A model generated the notes under the pieces. That model saw only the letters and a program-made list of their open reading frames with translations. It did not search any database and had not been told where the DNA came from. A stretch of 64,000 nucleotides of DNA from Firmicutes bacterium UBA3553. GTDB lineage: Bacteria > Bacillota > Clostridia > Tissierellales > Sedimentibacteraceae. The stretch is taken from contig DFOA01000031.1 in the NCBI GenBank assembly GCA_002381185.1, forward strand, positions 30,292-94,291, in the 5' to 3' direction. Each line of letters begins with the position of its first letter. Within the stretch, counting starts at the first letter, position 1. The translations under genes were made by a program, and so were the position numbers. This document shows positions 1 through 9,214 of this stretch, piece after piece.

Positions 1-576
1 CCTGTTGACACTATAGCATTCAGCAGCCATAAAATCCACGGCCCGAAGGGTGTCGGGGGGTTATATGTACGTTCAGACATAAAATTATCCCCCATAATTT
101 TTGGAGGAGGACAGGAAAAAACAATACGGTCCGGAACTGAAAATACTCCGGGCATAGTGGGCTTTGGAGAAGCTTGTGAACTTGTTTCCTTAAGTTTCAA
201 AGAGGAAGTCGACAAATTATACGAACTTAAAAGACTATATGCCAAAAGACTGTCAGAAGAAATAGGTGATATGAAAATTAACAGCTCAATGGATGATGAC
301 GGTGCACCACACATATTGAATGTTTCATTTAAAAATGTCCGGGGAGAAGTACTGCTTCATTACCTTGAACAAAAAGGAATTTATGTTTCTACGGGTTCTG
401 CCTGTTCATCCAAGGCTAAAGGCAACAGAATATTGGAAGCCATAAAATTAGACAAGGAATATGCTGAAGGCACAATCCGTATCAGTTTGGGATATTTCAA
501 TAATATTGATGAAGTGGAATATGTGGTGGAAAATATTAAACATTCAGTTAATGACATAAGAAAAATAATGAAATGA
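1..576 (+). CDS. cysteine desulfurase (NifS/IscS-like), 5' end outside window
   Basis: PLP enzyme that takes sulfur from L-cysteine as an enzyme persulfide. The frame is open from base 1, so the start is outside the window; about 191 C-terminal residues are visible. Near the left edge SSHKIHGPKG carries the PLP-binding lysine. The motif RSGTENTPG follows, and STGSACSS holds the catalytic cysteine about 50 residues before the stop. It ends 13 nt before thiI. This pairing is known in Firmicutes, where a dedicated desulfurase feeds ThiI for 4-thiouridine synthesis; that partnership is inferred from position. It could also serve Fe-S assembly. Family is certain, exact role less so. Confidence 0.93.
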   Translation, partial: PVDTIAFSSHKIHGPKGVGGLYVRSDIKLSPIIFGGGQEKTIRSGTENTPGIVGFGEACELVSLSFKEEVDKLYELKRLYAKRLSEEIGDMKINSSMDDDGAPHILNVSFKNVRGEVLLHYLEQKGIYVSTGSACSSKAKGNRILEAIKLDKEYAEGTIRISLGYFNNIDEVEYVVENIKHSVNDIRKIMK

Positions 577-589
577 GAAAGGATAATAT

Positions 590-1750
590 ATGTACAATAT
601 TGTAGCAGCAAGTTTCGGTGAAATATTTTTAAAAGGTAAAAACAGAGGAAGTTTTGAGCATAAATTAATTGAGCAGACTAGGTTTGCATTGAAGGAATTC
701 AAGGATTTAACCATTTATAAAGATTTGGGGAAGATATTTATAGAAACAAAAAATGAAGAGGATATGGACGGCATTATTGAAAAAACAAGAAAGATTTTTG
801 GAATAGTAAATATCAGCCCATCTGTCAAGACTGATAAAGACCCTGAGATTATAATTGAAAAAGCAGTAAAACTTTTTGGTTATCTGAAAGAAAAACAGGA
901 TATTAAGACGTTTAAAGTGAAAACAAAGAGGGGTGACAAAAATTTTCCTATAAAATCAATGGATTTCAGTGCAGAGGTCGGCGGGAGAATTTTAGCGGCA
1001 TTCAATGATGTTACGGTTGATGTTCACAATCCGGATGTGGAAATATGTATTGATATTAAAAAAAGCTGCTACATATCGTCAGAAATAATAAAGACTGTTG
1101 GGGGAATGCCCATAGGTTCCTGCGGAAGAGCACTGCTGCTTTTATCAGGAGGAATTGACAGTCCTGTAGCAGGCTATATGATTGCTAAAAGAGGTGTTGA
1201 AATAAATGCTCTTTATTTTCACACATATCCTTTCACTTCTGAAAGAGCAAATGAAAAAGTTAAACAACTAAAAGAAATACTGGAAGAATACTGCGGAAAA
1301 ATAAAGTTGTTCAGCATAAATATTCTGGAAATACATAAAGCAATAAGAGAATTTTGCAGAGAAGAAGAAACAACCATATTAGCGAGAAGATTTATGATGC
1401 GTATAGCTGAAAAGATCGCAAAAGAAAACAAAATGGAAATGCTGATTACAGGAGAAAGCCTTGGTCAGGTGGCAAGCCAGACGATGAAATCCATGACTGT
1501 AATTGAAAATGCCATAGAGATGCCGATTTTAAAACCATTAATCGGTATGGACAAGACAGAGATAATAGACAGGGCAAGAGAGATAGGTACATTTGAAACA
1601 TCTATACTTCCCTATGATGATTGCTGTTCTGTATTTGCTCCTTCACACCCATTAATTAATCCTAAACTGGATTCCATATTAAGGTCAGAAAGCAAATTAA
1701 ATGTCGAAGAGCTGGTGGAAAGTGTATATTCAACATTGGAAATTTTATAA
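590..1750 (+). CDS. thiI: tRNA 4-thiouridine synthase ThiI
   Basis: ATP-dependent sulfur transferase that makes 4-thiouridine at position 8 of tRNA. In some bacteria it also supplies sulfur for thiazole. The 386-aa product has an N-terminal ferredoxin-like plus THUMP region (about residues 1-165). A PP-loop ATPase follows with LLLLSGGIDSPVAGY near residue 182. It ends soon after the PYDDCCSVF segment, so it lacks the C-terminal rhodanese domain of E. coli ThiI, as is normal in Firmicutes. Sulfur probably comes straight from the desulfurase encoded just upstream. The ATG follows GAAAGGA. Confidence 0.95.
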   Translation: MYNIVAASFGEIFLKGKNRGSFEHKLIEQTRFALKEFKDLTIYKDLGKIFIETKNEEDMDGIIEKTRKIFGIVNISPSVKTDKDPEIIIEKAVKLFGYLKEKQDIKTFKVKTKRGDKNFPIKSMDFSAEVGGRILAAFNDVTVDVHNPDVEICIDIKKSCYISSEIIKTVGGMPIGSCGRALLLLSGGIDSPVAGYMIAKRGVEINALYFHTYPFTSERANEKVKQLKEILEEYCGKIKLFSINILEIHKAIREFCREEETTILARRFMMRIAEKIAKENKMEMLITGESLGQVASQTMKSMTVIENAIEMPILKPLIGMDKTEIIDRAREIGTFETSILPYDDCCSVFAPSHPLINPKLDSILRSESKLNVEELVESVYSTLEIL

Positions 1751-1830
1751 TTAAATAATCATTAAAGAAATCATTCACAAAATAATTTCGCTGACATATA
1801 TTAAGTTATATTAAAAGAGAGGTGAAATGT

Positions 1831-1980
1831 ATGTCAGATGAAATAAGAGCAACTAACTTTGGATGTTGTGACCGAGTTGGCGGAGATAATAACTGGCTAG
1901 AATGGATAATAATTATAGGTGTTATTTACTTCTTGCTATGCGGCGACAATAATTTGTTCGGCAGAGGTTGCTGCAGATAA
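1831..1980 (+). CDS. small cysteine-containing membrane protein, unknown function
   Basis: A 49-codon ORF with a good ribosome binding site (GAGAGGTG) ahead of ATG and a strong terminator 14 nt after its stop. The product has a polar N-terminus with a CC pair, then a hydrophobic stretch (WLEWIIIIGVIYFLLC), then a short Cys/Gly/Arg tail ending GCCR. Size and layout resemble the tiny single-pass proteins (YjcZ/CotJ-like in style) often associated with Clostridia sporulation, but I do not recognise the family. The surrounding signals make it likely to be a real gene. Confidence 0.6.
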   Translation: MSDEIRATNFGCCDRVGGDNNWLEWIIIIGVIYFLLCGDNNLFGRGCCR

Positions 1981-1993
1981 ATTGTACTTATTT

Positions 1994-2029
1994 AAAGGCC
2001 AAATACAAAAAATGTATTTGGCTTTTTTA
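1994..2029 (+). terminator. intrinsic terminator after the small ORF
   Basis: Stem GCCAAATAC/GTATTTGGC (1998-2006 with 2014-2022), extendable by A-T and G-T pairs, followed by six T. Confidence 0.85.
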
Positions 2030-2140
2030 TGTGCGAGCGAAAGCGAGCAAATAAATTGGAGATGAAGACTGTAAATAGCCGAACGGCAGTCCGCGGACAA
2101 ATTGATGATGTAGTCTGCGAACTGCATAAATATTTCTTGC
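2030..2140. repeat. diverged copy of the 121-bp intergenic repeat family
   Basis: Contains GTGCGAGCGAAAGCGAGC followed by an AAATAAAT stretch, then GAACGGCAGTCCGCGGACAAAT and TGATG. These blocks parallel, in order, GTACGAGCGATAGCGAGG / ATAAATA / GCGAACGGCAGTGAGTTGATAAAT / TGATG in the tandem copies at 32202-32443. It lies between a terminator and serA. Low similarity outside these blocks; assigned by eye. Confidence 0.5.
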
Positions 2141-2236
2141 GTTTTATATTCTTAAAATTACTTTCTTCTTGATTTTAATTCATTTGGGCTGTATACTAAT
2201 CCTTATAATTTGAAATGACGGAGGGCGTAGAATAAA

Positions 2237-3415
2237 ATGTATAAAGTAGCATTGTTCTGTAAAATACCAAAAGAAACCATGGGTTTATTTTCAGAAGATA
2301 AATATGAAATAATTGAACAGGAAACAAGCGATGCAGATGGAATAGTAATGAGGAGCATGGATATTCATGACATGCAATTTTCAAGAAGACTTAAAGCAAT
2401 AGCGAGATCAGGTGCAGGAGTAAACAACATTCCCGTTGAAAGATGTGCTGAGGAAGGAATTGTTGTTTTTAATTCCCCCGGAGCAAATGCAAATGCAGTT
2501 TGTGAGCTGACATTTCTGGGACTTTTGATTTCTTCAAGAAAAGTGGTTGACAGTATTTACTGGACAAAAAAATTAGACAATAATGTTGTTGATGCGGTTG
2601 AAAGAGGGAAATCTCAATTCGTTGGTCCGGAATTGAAAGGCAAGACTCTTGGTGTTATAGGACTTGGCAATGTTGGACACTTAGTTGCTAATTTAGGTAT
2701 CAAGTTAGGCATGGAGGTAATAGGCTACGATCCATATATTTCTGTTAAAAATGCTCTCGGACTGTCATGGGATGTGCAGTACACTAGCGATATAAATGAT
2801 TTATACAGAAGAAGTGATTATATTACGGTCCATACACCATACAACGATGAAACAAAAAATTATATTAATAAAGATAATATTAAAATAATGAAAGACGGAG
2901 TAAAAATATTAAATTTTGCAAGACATGGCATAGTAAATGAAGATGACCTGGCTGAAGCGTTGGAAAGCGGAAAAGTAAGCTATCACGTATCTGATCTTCC
3001 CAACGAAAAGCTTCTTAACACTAAAAATGTTGTGTGTATACCTCACTTGGGAGGCTCAACACATGAAGCCGAAGAAAACTGTGCTGAAATGGCTGTTACA
3101 CAGCTTACGGAATATTTGGAAAAAGGAAATATAACAAATTCCGTTAATTTTCCTGACTGCTCAATGGAAAGATATCCCGGAACAGACAGAATTGTAGTTC
3201 TTAATAAAAATATTCCTAACATGATAGGTAAAATGACGACGGCTCTTGCAAGCCGCAACATAAATATTATCGGAATGGTTAACAAAAGCAGGGGAGATTA
3301 TGCTTGCAATATTATTGATATTGTGGGACAATTAAAAGAAGAAGAACTAAAAGAACTGGAAGAGCATTACGGAATATTGAGAGTAATGTTAATAAAGCAA
3401 AGGGCGGAAAAATGA
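2237..3415 (+). CDS. serA: D-3-phosphoglycerate dehydrogenase
   Basis: NAD-dependent oxidation of 3-phosphoglycerate, the first step of serine synthesis; cytoplasmic. The 392-aa product has the D-2-hydroxyacid dehydrogenase fold. ARSGAGVNNIPV and NSPGANANAV lie in the substrate region, the NAD-binding glycine motif GVIGLGNVGH is near residue 137, and the IPHLGGSTHEAEEN segment holds the catalytic histidine near residue 270. A C-terminal ACT domain (about 318-392) starts around RIVVLNKNIPNM, giving the short Firmicute-type SerA that may be sensitive to serine. The ATG follows GGAGGG. rnhA overlaps its stop by 4 nt. No serC lies nearby. Confidence 0.92.
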   Translation: MYKVALFCKIPKETMGLFSEDKYEIIEQETSDADGIVMRSMDIHDMQFSRRLKAIARSGAGVNNIPVERCAEEGIVVFNSPGANANAVCELTFLGLLISSRKVVDSIYWTKKLDNNVVDAVERGKSQFVGPELKGKTLGVIGLGNVGHLVANLGIKLGMEVIGYDPYISVKNALGLSWDVQYTSDINDLYRRSDYITVHTPYNDETKNYINKDNIKIMKDGVKILNFARHGIVNEDDLAEALESGKVSYHVSDLPNEKLLNTKNVVCIPHLGGSTHEAEENCAEMAVTQLTEYLEKGNITNSVNFPDCSMERYPGTDRIVVLNKNIPNMIGKMTTALASRNINIIGMVNKSRGDYACNIIDIVGQLKEEELKELEEHYGILRVMLIKQRAEK

Positions 3416-3858
3416 TGAAAAAAGTCAACATATACTCAGACGGAGCCTGCAGCGGAAACCCCGGTCCCGGCGGTTACGGAGTTATATTGGAGTATAATGG
3501 CAAGGAACTGGAAATCAGCGGCGGTGAAAAAGATACTACAAACAACAGAATGGAGCTCATGGGCGTAATAGTGGGGCTGGAGACTTTAAAAGAGCCCTGT
3601 GATGTTACAGTTACAACTGATTCCAAATATGTTACAGATTCCTTTAACAAGGGGTGGCTTGTTTCCTGGCAGAAAAAAAACTGGAGAAAATCAGATGGCA
3701 AGCCCGTATTAAACAAGGAATTATGGCAGAGACTGTTAAATGCAGCAGAAAGACATCAAGTTAAATTTGTTCACGTTTTGGGGCACAACGGCCATGAATA
3801 CAATGAACGCTGCGATAAGCTCGCCGTAATTGAAAGAGATAAGTATTCGGGAGATTAA
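3412..3858 (+). CDS. rnhA: ribonuclease HI
   Basis: Degrades the RNA strand of RNA-DNA hybrids. Acidic active-site residues are visible in order: YSDGACSGNPGPGG (Asp), TTNNRMELMG (Glu), TTDSKYV (Asp) and GHNGHEYNERCD (His, Asp). At 148 aa it is a normal length. It overlaps the serA stop by an ATGA junction, so the two are probably translationally coupled; a second ATG follows immediately and could also be the start. Confidence 0.95.
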   Translation: MMKKVNIYSDGACSGNPGPGGYGVILEYNGKELEISGGEKDTTNNRMELMGVIVGLETLKEPCDVTVTTDSKYVTDSFNKGWLVSWQKKNWRKSDGKPVLNKELWQRLLNAAERHQVKFVHVLGHNGHEYNERCDKLAVIERDKYSGD

Positions 3859-3947
3859 AGTTTAATCTTTCTACATAAAATTTAAGAAACATTCATAACC
3901 TCATGAATATTATAAAATAACAAATTATATTATGAGGTGATTATATA

Positions 3948-4676
3948 ATGATAAATAGACAAAACCAAAACCAGGTTCAGTGTCCCAACAGATATACTAT
4001 GCCTTATGTAGTTCGACCGGGGGATACATTGAATTCTATAGCAACTAGATTTGGAACGAATTTAGTTGGCTTACTGGAATTAAATCCTACATTAAGGCTT
4101 AGGACCTTAACAGAAGGAATGACATTGTGCGTTCCGAGAGTACCTGAAAGACCGACGTGCATTAACGGAGCTTATTATATTATTAAAGAAGGAGATAGTT
4201 TCTATAACTTAGCACAGAGATACAATATGCCTCTCAATTTGTTATTAGAAGCTAATCCTGAAGCTAATCCATATGATTTGAAGGTTGGTCAGGAAATTTG
4301 TATTCCAAATGTTCCGGCAGGCTGCCCGTTTGGTACGGTTGTAACAATTGCAGAAGGAACAAGGCTAAGCGACATATTGATTGGTTATAACTTAAGCTTA
4401 AATGAGTTAAGAGATTCAAATCCTGAATTTAACTTTAATGTTATAGTTCCGGGAACCGAGCTTTGCATACCGCCTGAAGCATATCAGGCATGCGGACAAA
4501 ATACTACTGAATATGTAATCAGAGCAGGTGACAGTTTATCAACAATTGCTGTGGCTAATAATTTGACTGCTTCTCAATTGTTGATTGCAAATCCAGGCTT
4601 AAGACCGGCTAATTTTTTGATTGTCGGAACAAGAGTCTGCATACCAAGACCTGCATCTAATAACACAAACGCATAA
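3948..4676 (+). CDS. protein with four LysM domains
   Basis: A 242-aa protein made almost entirely of four LysM peptidoglycan-binding modules, at about residues 18-62, 74-120, 128-172 and 185-232. Each starts near a VxxGDTL/EGDSF/EGTRL/AGDSL motif and ends with LCVP or CIP, so a cysteine recurs at each domain end. There is no signal peptide or membrane segment. Clostridial proteins of this type are often spore-coat or cortex-associated (SafA-like), made inside the mother cell; that role is inferred. The ATG follows GAGGTGAT. Confidence 0.8.
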   Translation: MINRQNQNQVQCPNRYTMPYVVRPGDTLNSIATRFGTNLVGLLELNPTLRLRTLTEGMTLCVPRVPERPTCINGAYYIIKEGDSFYNLAQRYNMPLNLLLEANPEANPYDLKVGQEICIPNVPAGCPFGTVVTIAEGTRLSDILIGYNLSLNELRDSNPEFNFNVIVPGTELCIPPEAYQACGQNTTEYVIRAGDSLSTIAVANNLTASQLLIANPGLRPANFLIVGTRVCIPRPASNNTNA

Positions 4677-4692
4677 TAATTAAGGAGTGAAT

Positions 4693-5484
4693 ATGAACAA
4701 AGGAGTAAAAGTTGGAATTGCTTTAGAAGGCGGAGGAGCAAAAGGAGCATACCAGACAGGAGTGCTGAGGGCACTGAGAGAACTTGACATTAATTATGAA
4801 TGTGTAGTCGGCACATCTATTGGGGCACTGAATGCTGCTTCATATATTGTCGGCGATTATGAACGCAGCTCAAATTTGTGGCGTAACATGAATTTTTCCA
4901 TTGAAGACAAAAGTAAAAGCAATTCAAACAATTATTCAAATATTTTTGATAAATTAAAAAATAATATTGATGAATTTGAAAAATATTACATGAACAGTGA
5001 CGGAGCAGATCCGGAACCTGTTATTCAGTTTTTCAAGGAAATAATTGATGAAGAAGCAATAAGATTATCCAATATTGAATTTGGATTAACAACGTATTGC
5101 CTTACAGACAGAAAGTCATTAAGATTATTCAAAGAGGATATTCCAAACGGCATGCTTCATGAATTCATATTTGCCAGCTGTTGCCTGCCTGTTTTTAAAG
5201 CAAGACCAATAAACGGCAAGTATTATTTAGACGGCAGCCTGTTCAGCAAATTGCCTGTTGAAATGGCATCATATAAAGGATGTGATGTTATAATTGCAGT
5301 GCGCCTTCATCCAGACAAATATGACTTTGAAAATTATAGCAACATAAAAATTATTGACATAGCGCCGGATGAATTTTTAAGCAGTACATTAGAGGCAAGC
5401 CAGGATAGAATTGTTTGGATGATAAATAAAGGCTATGAAGATGCAGTTAAAATTTTGAAAAATTCAGTGCACCCAATTATATAA
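4693..5484 (+). CDS. patatin-like phospholipase family protein
   Basis: Predicted serine lipid acyl hydrolase of 263 aa. Patatin motifs are visible: ALEGGGAKGAYQ (oxyanion loop), GTSIGALN with the nucleophile serine near residue 43, and the DGS dyad aspartate in YYLDGSLF near residue 178. No signal peptide or membrane helix, so it is cytoplasmic. Start chosen at ATG 4693, five bases after AAGGAG; an in-frame GTG at 4687 overlaps the binding site and is rejected. It sits 16 nt after the LysM gene. Substrate unknown. Confidence 0.88.
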   Translation: MNKGVKVGIALEGGGAKGAYQTGVLRALRELDINYECVVGTSIGALNAASYIVGDYERSSNLWRNMNFSIEDKSKSNSNNYSNIFDKLKNNIDEFEKYYMNSDGADPEPVIQFFKEIIDEEAIRLSNIEFGLTTYCLTDRKSLRLFKEDIPNGMLHEFIFASCCLPVFKARPINGKYYLDGSLFSKLPVEMASYKGCDVIIAVRLHPDKYDFENYSNIKIIDIAPDEFLSSTLEASQDRIVWMINKGYEDAVKILKNSVHPII

Positions 5485-5498
5485 TTGGGTGTTTTTTT
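5469..5498 (+). terminator. intrinsic terminator overlapping the end of the patatin gene
   Basis: CACCCAATTA/TAATTGGGTG stem followed by seven T; the patatin stop codon lies inside the stem. Confidence 0.88.
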
Positions 5499-5576
5499 GA
5501 GTGTTTGTAAAAATTTAATCATTATCATATCAAAATTTATGTTCTAAGCATATCCTGTATTAAGGAGGATAAAACT

Positions 5577-6278
5577 ATGTGCCTTGTTAAAGTTAAAAAA
5601 ATCGTATTGGAGGATGATCTGTTTTTCGACAGACAGAACCTTCTTCATTATAGGATAGAATACCCTCAGTTTTTTTCATATAAGTATCAAAATAAACTGA
5701 ATGTCATAAATAACATATACAAAAGAAGAGCGCTTGTGCTTCAGCGCAAGGTAGTTGACGAATATTTTAAAACAGCCATATCATATTATATATTTTCTAT
5801 AAGAAGAAATATACCCATAAGACTATTTGAAGTGAGCTACATTCCTGAAATAACCTATAATAACAACTGTGTAATCAGCCTGTATTATGATGAATTTGTC
5901 TCTATGGGAGGGGCGCACGGTGCGACATTCAGAGCTTCAGACACATGGGACATTCAAGACGCAAGTTATATAAGACTGGAAGATATTGTAACATTTGAAT
6001 ACAGAGAATTTGATTATATAAGAAACTTAATTATAGACAGAGTTAAACAGCTTGTCGGTAGTGATGGTTTCGTTTATTTTGAAAATTTTGAAGAAAATAT
6101 ATCTTGTCAGTTTTACCATGAGAATTTTTATCTGGTTCCGGAGGGGATAAAAATATATTATCAGCAATACGACATAGCCCCATATGCGGCAGGTATACCG
6201 GAATTTTTAATTCCATTTGACGATGATAAAATTATAGATCCCAAATGCAATAATAAGAATCATGCATGCAATCTGTAG
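5577..6278 (+). CDS. DUF3298/DUF4163-type protein
   Basis: A 233-aa protein. The segment VISLYYDEFVSMGGAHG followed by an aromatic/Asp region matches the pattern of DUF4163 plus DUF3298 proteins (the extracellular part of RsiV and of PdaC-type proteins). Unlike those, it has no N-terminal membrane anchor or signal peptide and looks soluble and cytoplasmic. It is flanked by terminators on both sides, so it is monocistronic. Good ribosome binding site (AAGGAGG). Function unknown. Confidence 0.65.
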   Translation: MCLVKVKKIVLEDDLFFDRQNLLHYRIEYPQFFSYKYQNKLNVINNIYKRRALVLQRKVVDEYFKTAISYYIFSIRRNIPIRLFEVSYIPEITYNNNCVISLYYDEFVSMGGAHGATFRASDTWDIQDASYIRLEDIVTFEYREFDYIRNLIIDRVKQLVGSDGFVYFENFEENISCQFYHENFYLVPEGIKIYYQQYDIAPYAAGIPEFLIPFDDDKIIDPKCNNKNHACNL

Positions 6279-6280
6279 TA

Positions 6281-6325
6281 ATAAGCAAAATACAGCAGGT
6301 ATTCTGTTGTATTTTGCTTATTTAA
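6281..6325 (+). terminator. intrinsic terminator
   Basis: Stem ATAAGCAAAATACA (6281-6294) with TGTATTTTGCTTAT (6308-6321), followed by a short T-containing tail. Confidence 0.75.
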
Positions 6326-6442
6326 AAGAGATATTATTGGTTAAGGTATTTAATTAATACCCACAATGTTCTGATTAAAACATTTTTATAAAAATTTTCA
6401 CTTCTTTGACTATTGTTCATAAACTATATGGAGGTGATTGCT

Positions 6443-7342
6443 ATGATATATGATGACAAGGTATCTGTAACCGGAATTTATCAGGGCAGATTAATGTTAT
6501 TCATAATGGAGTTATTTGGAGAGGAATATGTTTGTAAAAAGGCGGTTAATTTAGGAAAAGAAGATAAGTTAGCGATCCATAGTATTATAAATTCAGGCAA
6601 TTCAGTATATTTGGCAGATTCATACAACAATAAAATATATAAGTATGACTATGTTTTAGATGAATTGTCCGAAGTTACCGTAGGCAGAGATCCGCGACAT
6701 ATGTGCATTGAAGAAGACAATATGTATGTAGCAAATTTTGAATCTGACAACATATCAGTTATTGATTTGTCTAATTTTACATTGACTGAATCCATACCTG
6801 CAGGCATTAAGCCTCATGACGTCTTATATAACAAAAATAATGATAGACTGTATACATGCTGCTATGAAGAAAATGAAATAATCGAGTATTCAAGCAACAG
6901 GGAAATTAAAAGACATTTTACCACTGATGGAAAGCCCATGCACATGTACATATCAGGGGACAGCGTAATTCTTATGACGTATTTTGTCAACGGAAACGTA
7001 CATACAAAAATTAATTTTATAAACATTGAATCAGGTAAAATCGAAAAAGTAATTTTATTGGAAGGGCTGGCTTCAGATTTTGATATAGATTACACAAATG
7101 ACTTGCTGTTTGTTATCAATATAGTTGATAAAAATCTTTATATAATAGACACAGCAAAAAAAGAAACAGTTAAGACAGTTTTCCTGGGCGGATATCCCGA
7201 GAGTCTTACTGTAGGAAATAAATACGTGTATGTAACCAATTCTAAAAAGAACCAGATTACAGTTGTTGAAAGCGATAATTTAAATATTTCTAAAGTTATA
7301 AATCTGGGTTTTACACCAAATTGTATTAAAATAATCAACTAA
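6443..7342 (+). CDS. YncE/YVTN-type beta-propeller protein
   Basis: A 299-aa protein of repeated beta-propeller blades. Recurrent units have the pattern NxxYVANxxSDNISVIDL, then a change of strand and an IPAGxKPHDV-type turn (near residues 95-120), seen again as YVTNSKKNQITVVE near residue 270. No signal peptide. Start placed at ATG 6443, eight bases after GGAGG; the in-frame ATG ten codons earlier has no binding site. The stop lies 8 nt inside the convergent DUF4364 gene. Function unknown. Confidence 0.72.
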   Translation: MIYDDKVSVTGIYQGRLMLFIMELFGEEYVCKKAVNLGKEDKLAIHSIINSGNSVYLADSYNNKIYKYDYVLDELSEVTVGRDPRHMCIEEDNMYVANFESDNISVIDLSNFTLTESIPAGIKPHDVLYNKNNDRLYTCCYEENEIIEYSSNREIKRHFTTDGKPMHMYISGDSVILMTYFVNGNVHTKINFINIESGKIEKVILLEGLASDFDIDYTNDLLFVINIVDKNLYIIDTAKKETVKTVFLGGYPESLTVGNKYVYVTNSKKNQITVVESDNLNISKVINLGFTPNCIKIIN

Positions 7343-7862
7343 GATCAGTTGTAAGTGTTTTTATAATACTTGAAAATATTTCTTCAGGATTAGAATCCCA
7401 TTTTTTGCATATATGCTTTGCAAGGTCTTCGTCAGGAACGTTAATGCTAAGGCTGAAAATGATGGATTCATTTTCCATGACCTGAAGTGAAACAATGTAT
7501 TCATCTTCTTTTCTTTTGTAATAATGCCCAAGCAATTCTCTGTGCTTTTTTATTTCCATTTTTAAATTATAAAAGTTTTTTTCAACTTGCTTAATAAAAT
7601 ATTCCGGCAATTTTTCACCGAACATATCTAAAGCGGCTGTTCCCGCTTCGGATATGGAATAATATTCATTGCCATTCTTAGAATTCAGAACAACAAATTT
7701 AGAATCGCACAAATCTCCAAGAAGCTGCTGTAATGTAAAATAATCAAGAATGTCATTGTCCAATATGAAATTTGTAATTTCAATATTAGTTAAAGGCATA
7801 TTAATATATTTTAGTATATATAAAAGTTTTAACTTATCCTGCGCAATTTTATTACCGCTCAA
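7335..7862 (-). CDS. DUF4364 family protein, probable winged-helix regulator
   Basis: A 175-aa protein with an N-terminal winged-helix-like region (residues 8-75: helical start, NIEITNFIL, then FTLQQLLGDL and the wing NGNEYYSISEAG) and a C-terminal alpha/beta part. This matches the Clostridia DUF4364 family as I remember it. DNA binding is inferred. TTG start five bases after GGAGG. Its 3' end overlaps the beta-propeller gene by 8 nt. Confidence 0.7.
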   Translation of the reverse strand: MSGNKIAQDKLKLLYILKYINMPLTNIEITNFILDNDILDYFTLQQLLGDLCDSKFVVLNSKNGNEYYSISEAGTAALDMFGEKLPEYFIKQVEKNFYNLKMEIKKHRELLGHYYKRKEDEYIVSLQVMENESIIFSLSINVPDEDLAKHICKKWDSNPEEIFSSIIKTLTTDLS

Positions 7863-8012
7863 TTTATCCTCCGTATATAAAACATATATATATTATATCA
7901 AATTATAAACTAATAACAACAATATTATGAAAATTCTTCATGTGGACTTTTATTTGCAAATAATATACAATAAAATTAAGAAAAGTTTAAAGAAAAATTT
8001 GAGGGGATAGAA

Positions 8013-9098
8013 ATGAAGAAAAAGTATTTAATAATTATTTCTGTATTGATAGTACTGTTGTTAGCCGGATGCTCTTCAGGAAAAGCTGGTAAGCCGTCAG
8101 ACAGCGGTGTAAAGGAGCAAGAAGCTCCGCCGGAAGCTTCTCCGGAACTCGAGGAGGTATCTGCCGAACCGGAAATTAAAGATCCCATTGCAGAAATTGA
8201 TTTATCTTTACAGCCAAATGAGCTGGGTGAAATAATGATACTCATGTATCACGGTGTAGGTGAAGAAGAAAGTGTTTGGCAGAGAAGTTCTGAAAACCTC
8301 CGCAAAGATCTGCAGTACATGTATGACAACAAATATCAAATGATAAGCTTAAACGATTATGCCAAAGGTGAAATAAAAACAAAGGCAGGATATACTCCGA
8401 TAATATTAACATTTGACGATGGCAGACAAAATAATTTCAATTATATAGAAAAAGACGGTAAGCTTGTTATAGATCCTGATTGTGCAGTGGGAATAATGGA
8501 AGAATTTAAAGGAAAATATCCTGACTTTGATGTTACAGCCAGTTTTTTCTTAAATTCAAATCCATTTGGTCAAGCAGAATATGTGGGACAAAAATTAAAG
8601 TGGCTTGTGGAAAACGGATATGATGTAGGAAATCATACTTACAGCCACATTGAAATGGAAACATTAGAGAGTGAAGATATTAAGGCAGAAATTGGATCAG
8701 TAAATAACATTATTAAGTCATATTTACCTGATTATATAGTTGAAACATTGGCACTTCCACACGGAAGCAATCCTAAAAAAGAATTCGTTAACGATATGCT
8801 TGAAGGCGAGTATGAAGGAAACGAATATAAAACAATAGCAGTTCTAGATGTGGGCTGGAGACCAGAATATTCACCATTTGATACATTGACGAACTTTACA
8901 AGCCTTTACAGAGTTACAGCAAGTGAAATAAATGTAGATAATTGCGGTATGTACGATTATTTTAAATCATACGAAAATAATACGAGGGAAAGATTTATTT
9001 CAGACGGTAATCCTGATGTGGTAACAATACCCAAAAGACACGAAGCATATCTTAACATGGATATGGTAGGAGAAAGATTGGTAAATATTTATGAGTAA
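8013..9098 (+). CDS. polysaccharide deacetylase family lipoprotein
   Basis: Predicted membrane-anchored carbohydrate esterase (NodB family) of 361 aa. Lipoprotein signal: MKKKY, a hydrophobic core, then LLAGC with the lipidated Cys near residue 20. An acidic, Pro-rich linker runs to about residue 65. The NodB domain starts at MILMYHGVG, with TFDDGRQNN (metal/catalytic Asp pair) near residue 133 and the histidine motif GNHTYSHIE near 208. Probable substrates are cell-wall glycans; not provable here. Followed directly by a terminator. Confidence 0.85.
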   Translation: MKKKYLIIISVLIVLLLAGCSSGKAGKPSDSGVKEQEAPPEASPELEEVSAEPEIKDPIAEIDLSLQPNELGEIMILMYHGVGEEESVWQRSSENLRKDLQYMYDNKYQMISLNDYAKGEIKTKAGYTPIILTFDDGRQNNFNYIEKDGKLVIDPDCAVGIMEEFKGKYPDFDVTASFFLNSNPFGQAEYVGQKLKWLVENGYDVGNHTYSHIEMETLESEDIKAEIGSVNNIIKSYLPDYIVETLALPHGSNPKKEFVNDMLEGEYEGNEYKTIAVLDVGWRPEYSPFDTLTNFTSLYRVTASEINVDNCGMYDYFKSYENNTRERFISDGNPDVVTIPKRHEAYLNMDMVGERLVNIYE

Positions 9099-9127
9099 AA
9101 GAACGACTACAGCCGTTCTTTTATTTA
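9097..9127 (+). terminator. intrinsic terminator
   Basis: AAAAGAACG/CGTTCTTTT stem (9097-9105 with 9114-9122) overlapping the deacetylase stop codon; T-rich tail. Confidence 0.82.
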
Positions 9128-9214
9128 TATTCAGGGCAAGTAAAAAGATATGGATAAATTGACGAAGTTATAATATAATTAGAAAAATACTTACATATGC
9201 GTGCAGGTGGTTTC

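Noticed and set aside
3878..3915. Possible sigma-E-like promoter (CATAACCT) before the LysM gene
   Set aside because: The -10-like block fits CATANNNT but the -35 is weak; AT-rich DNA gives many such matches by chance.
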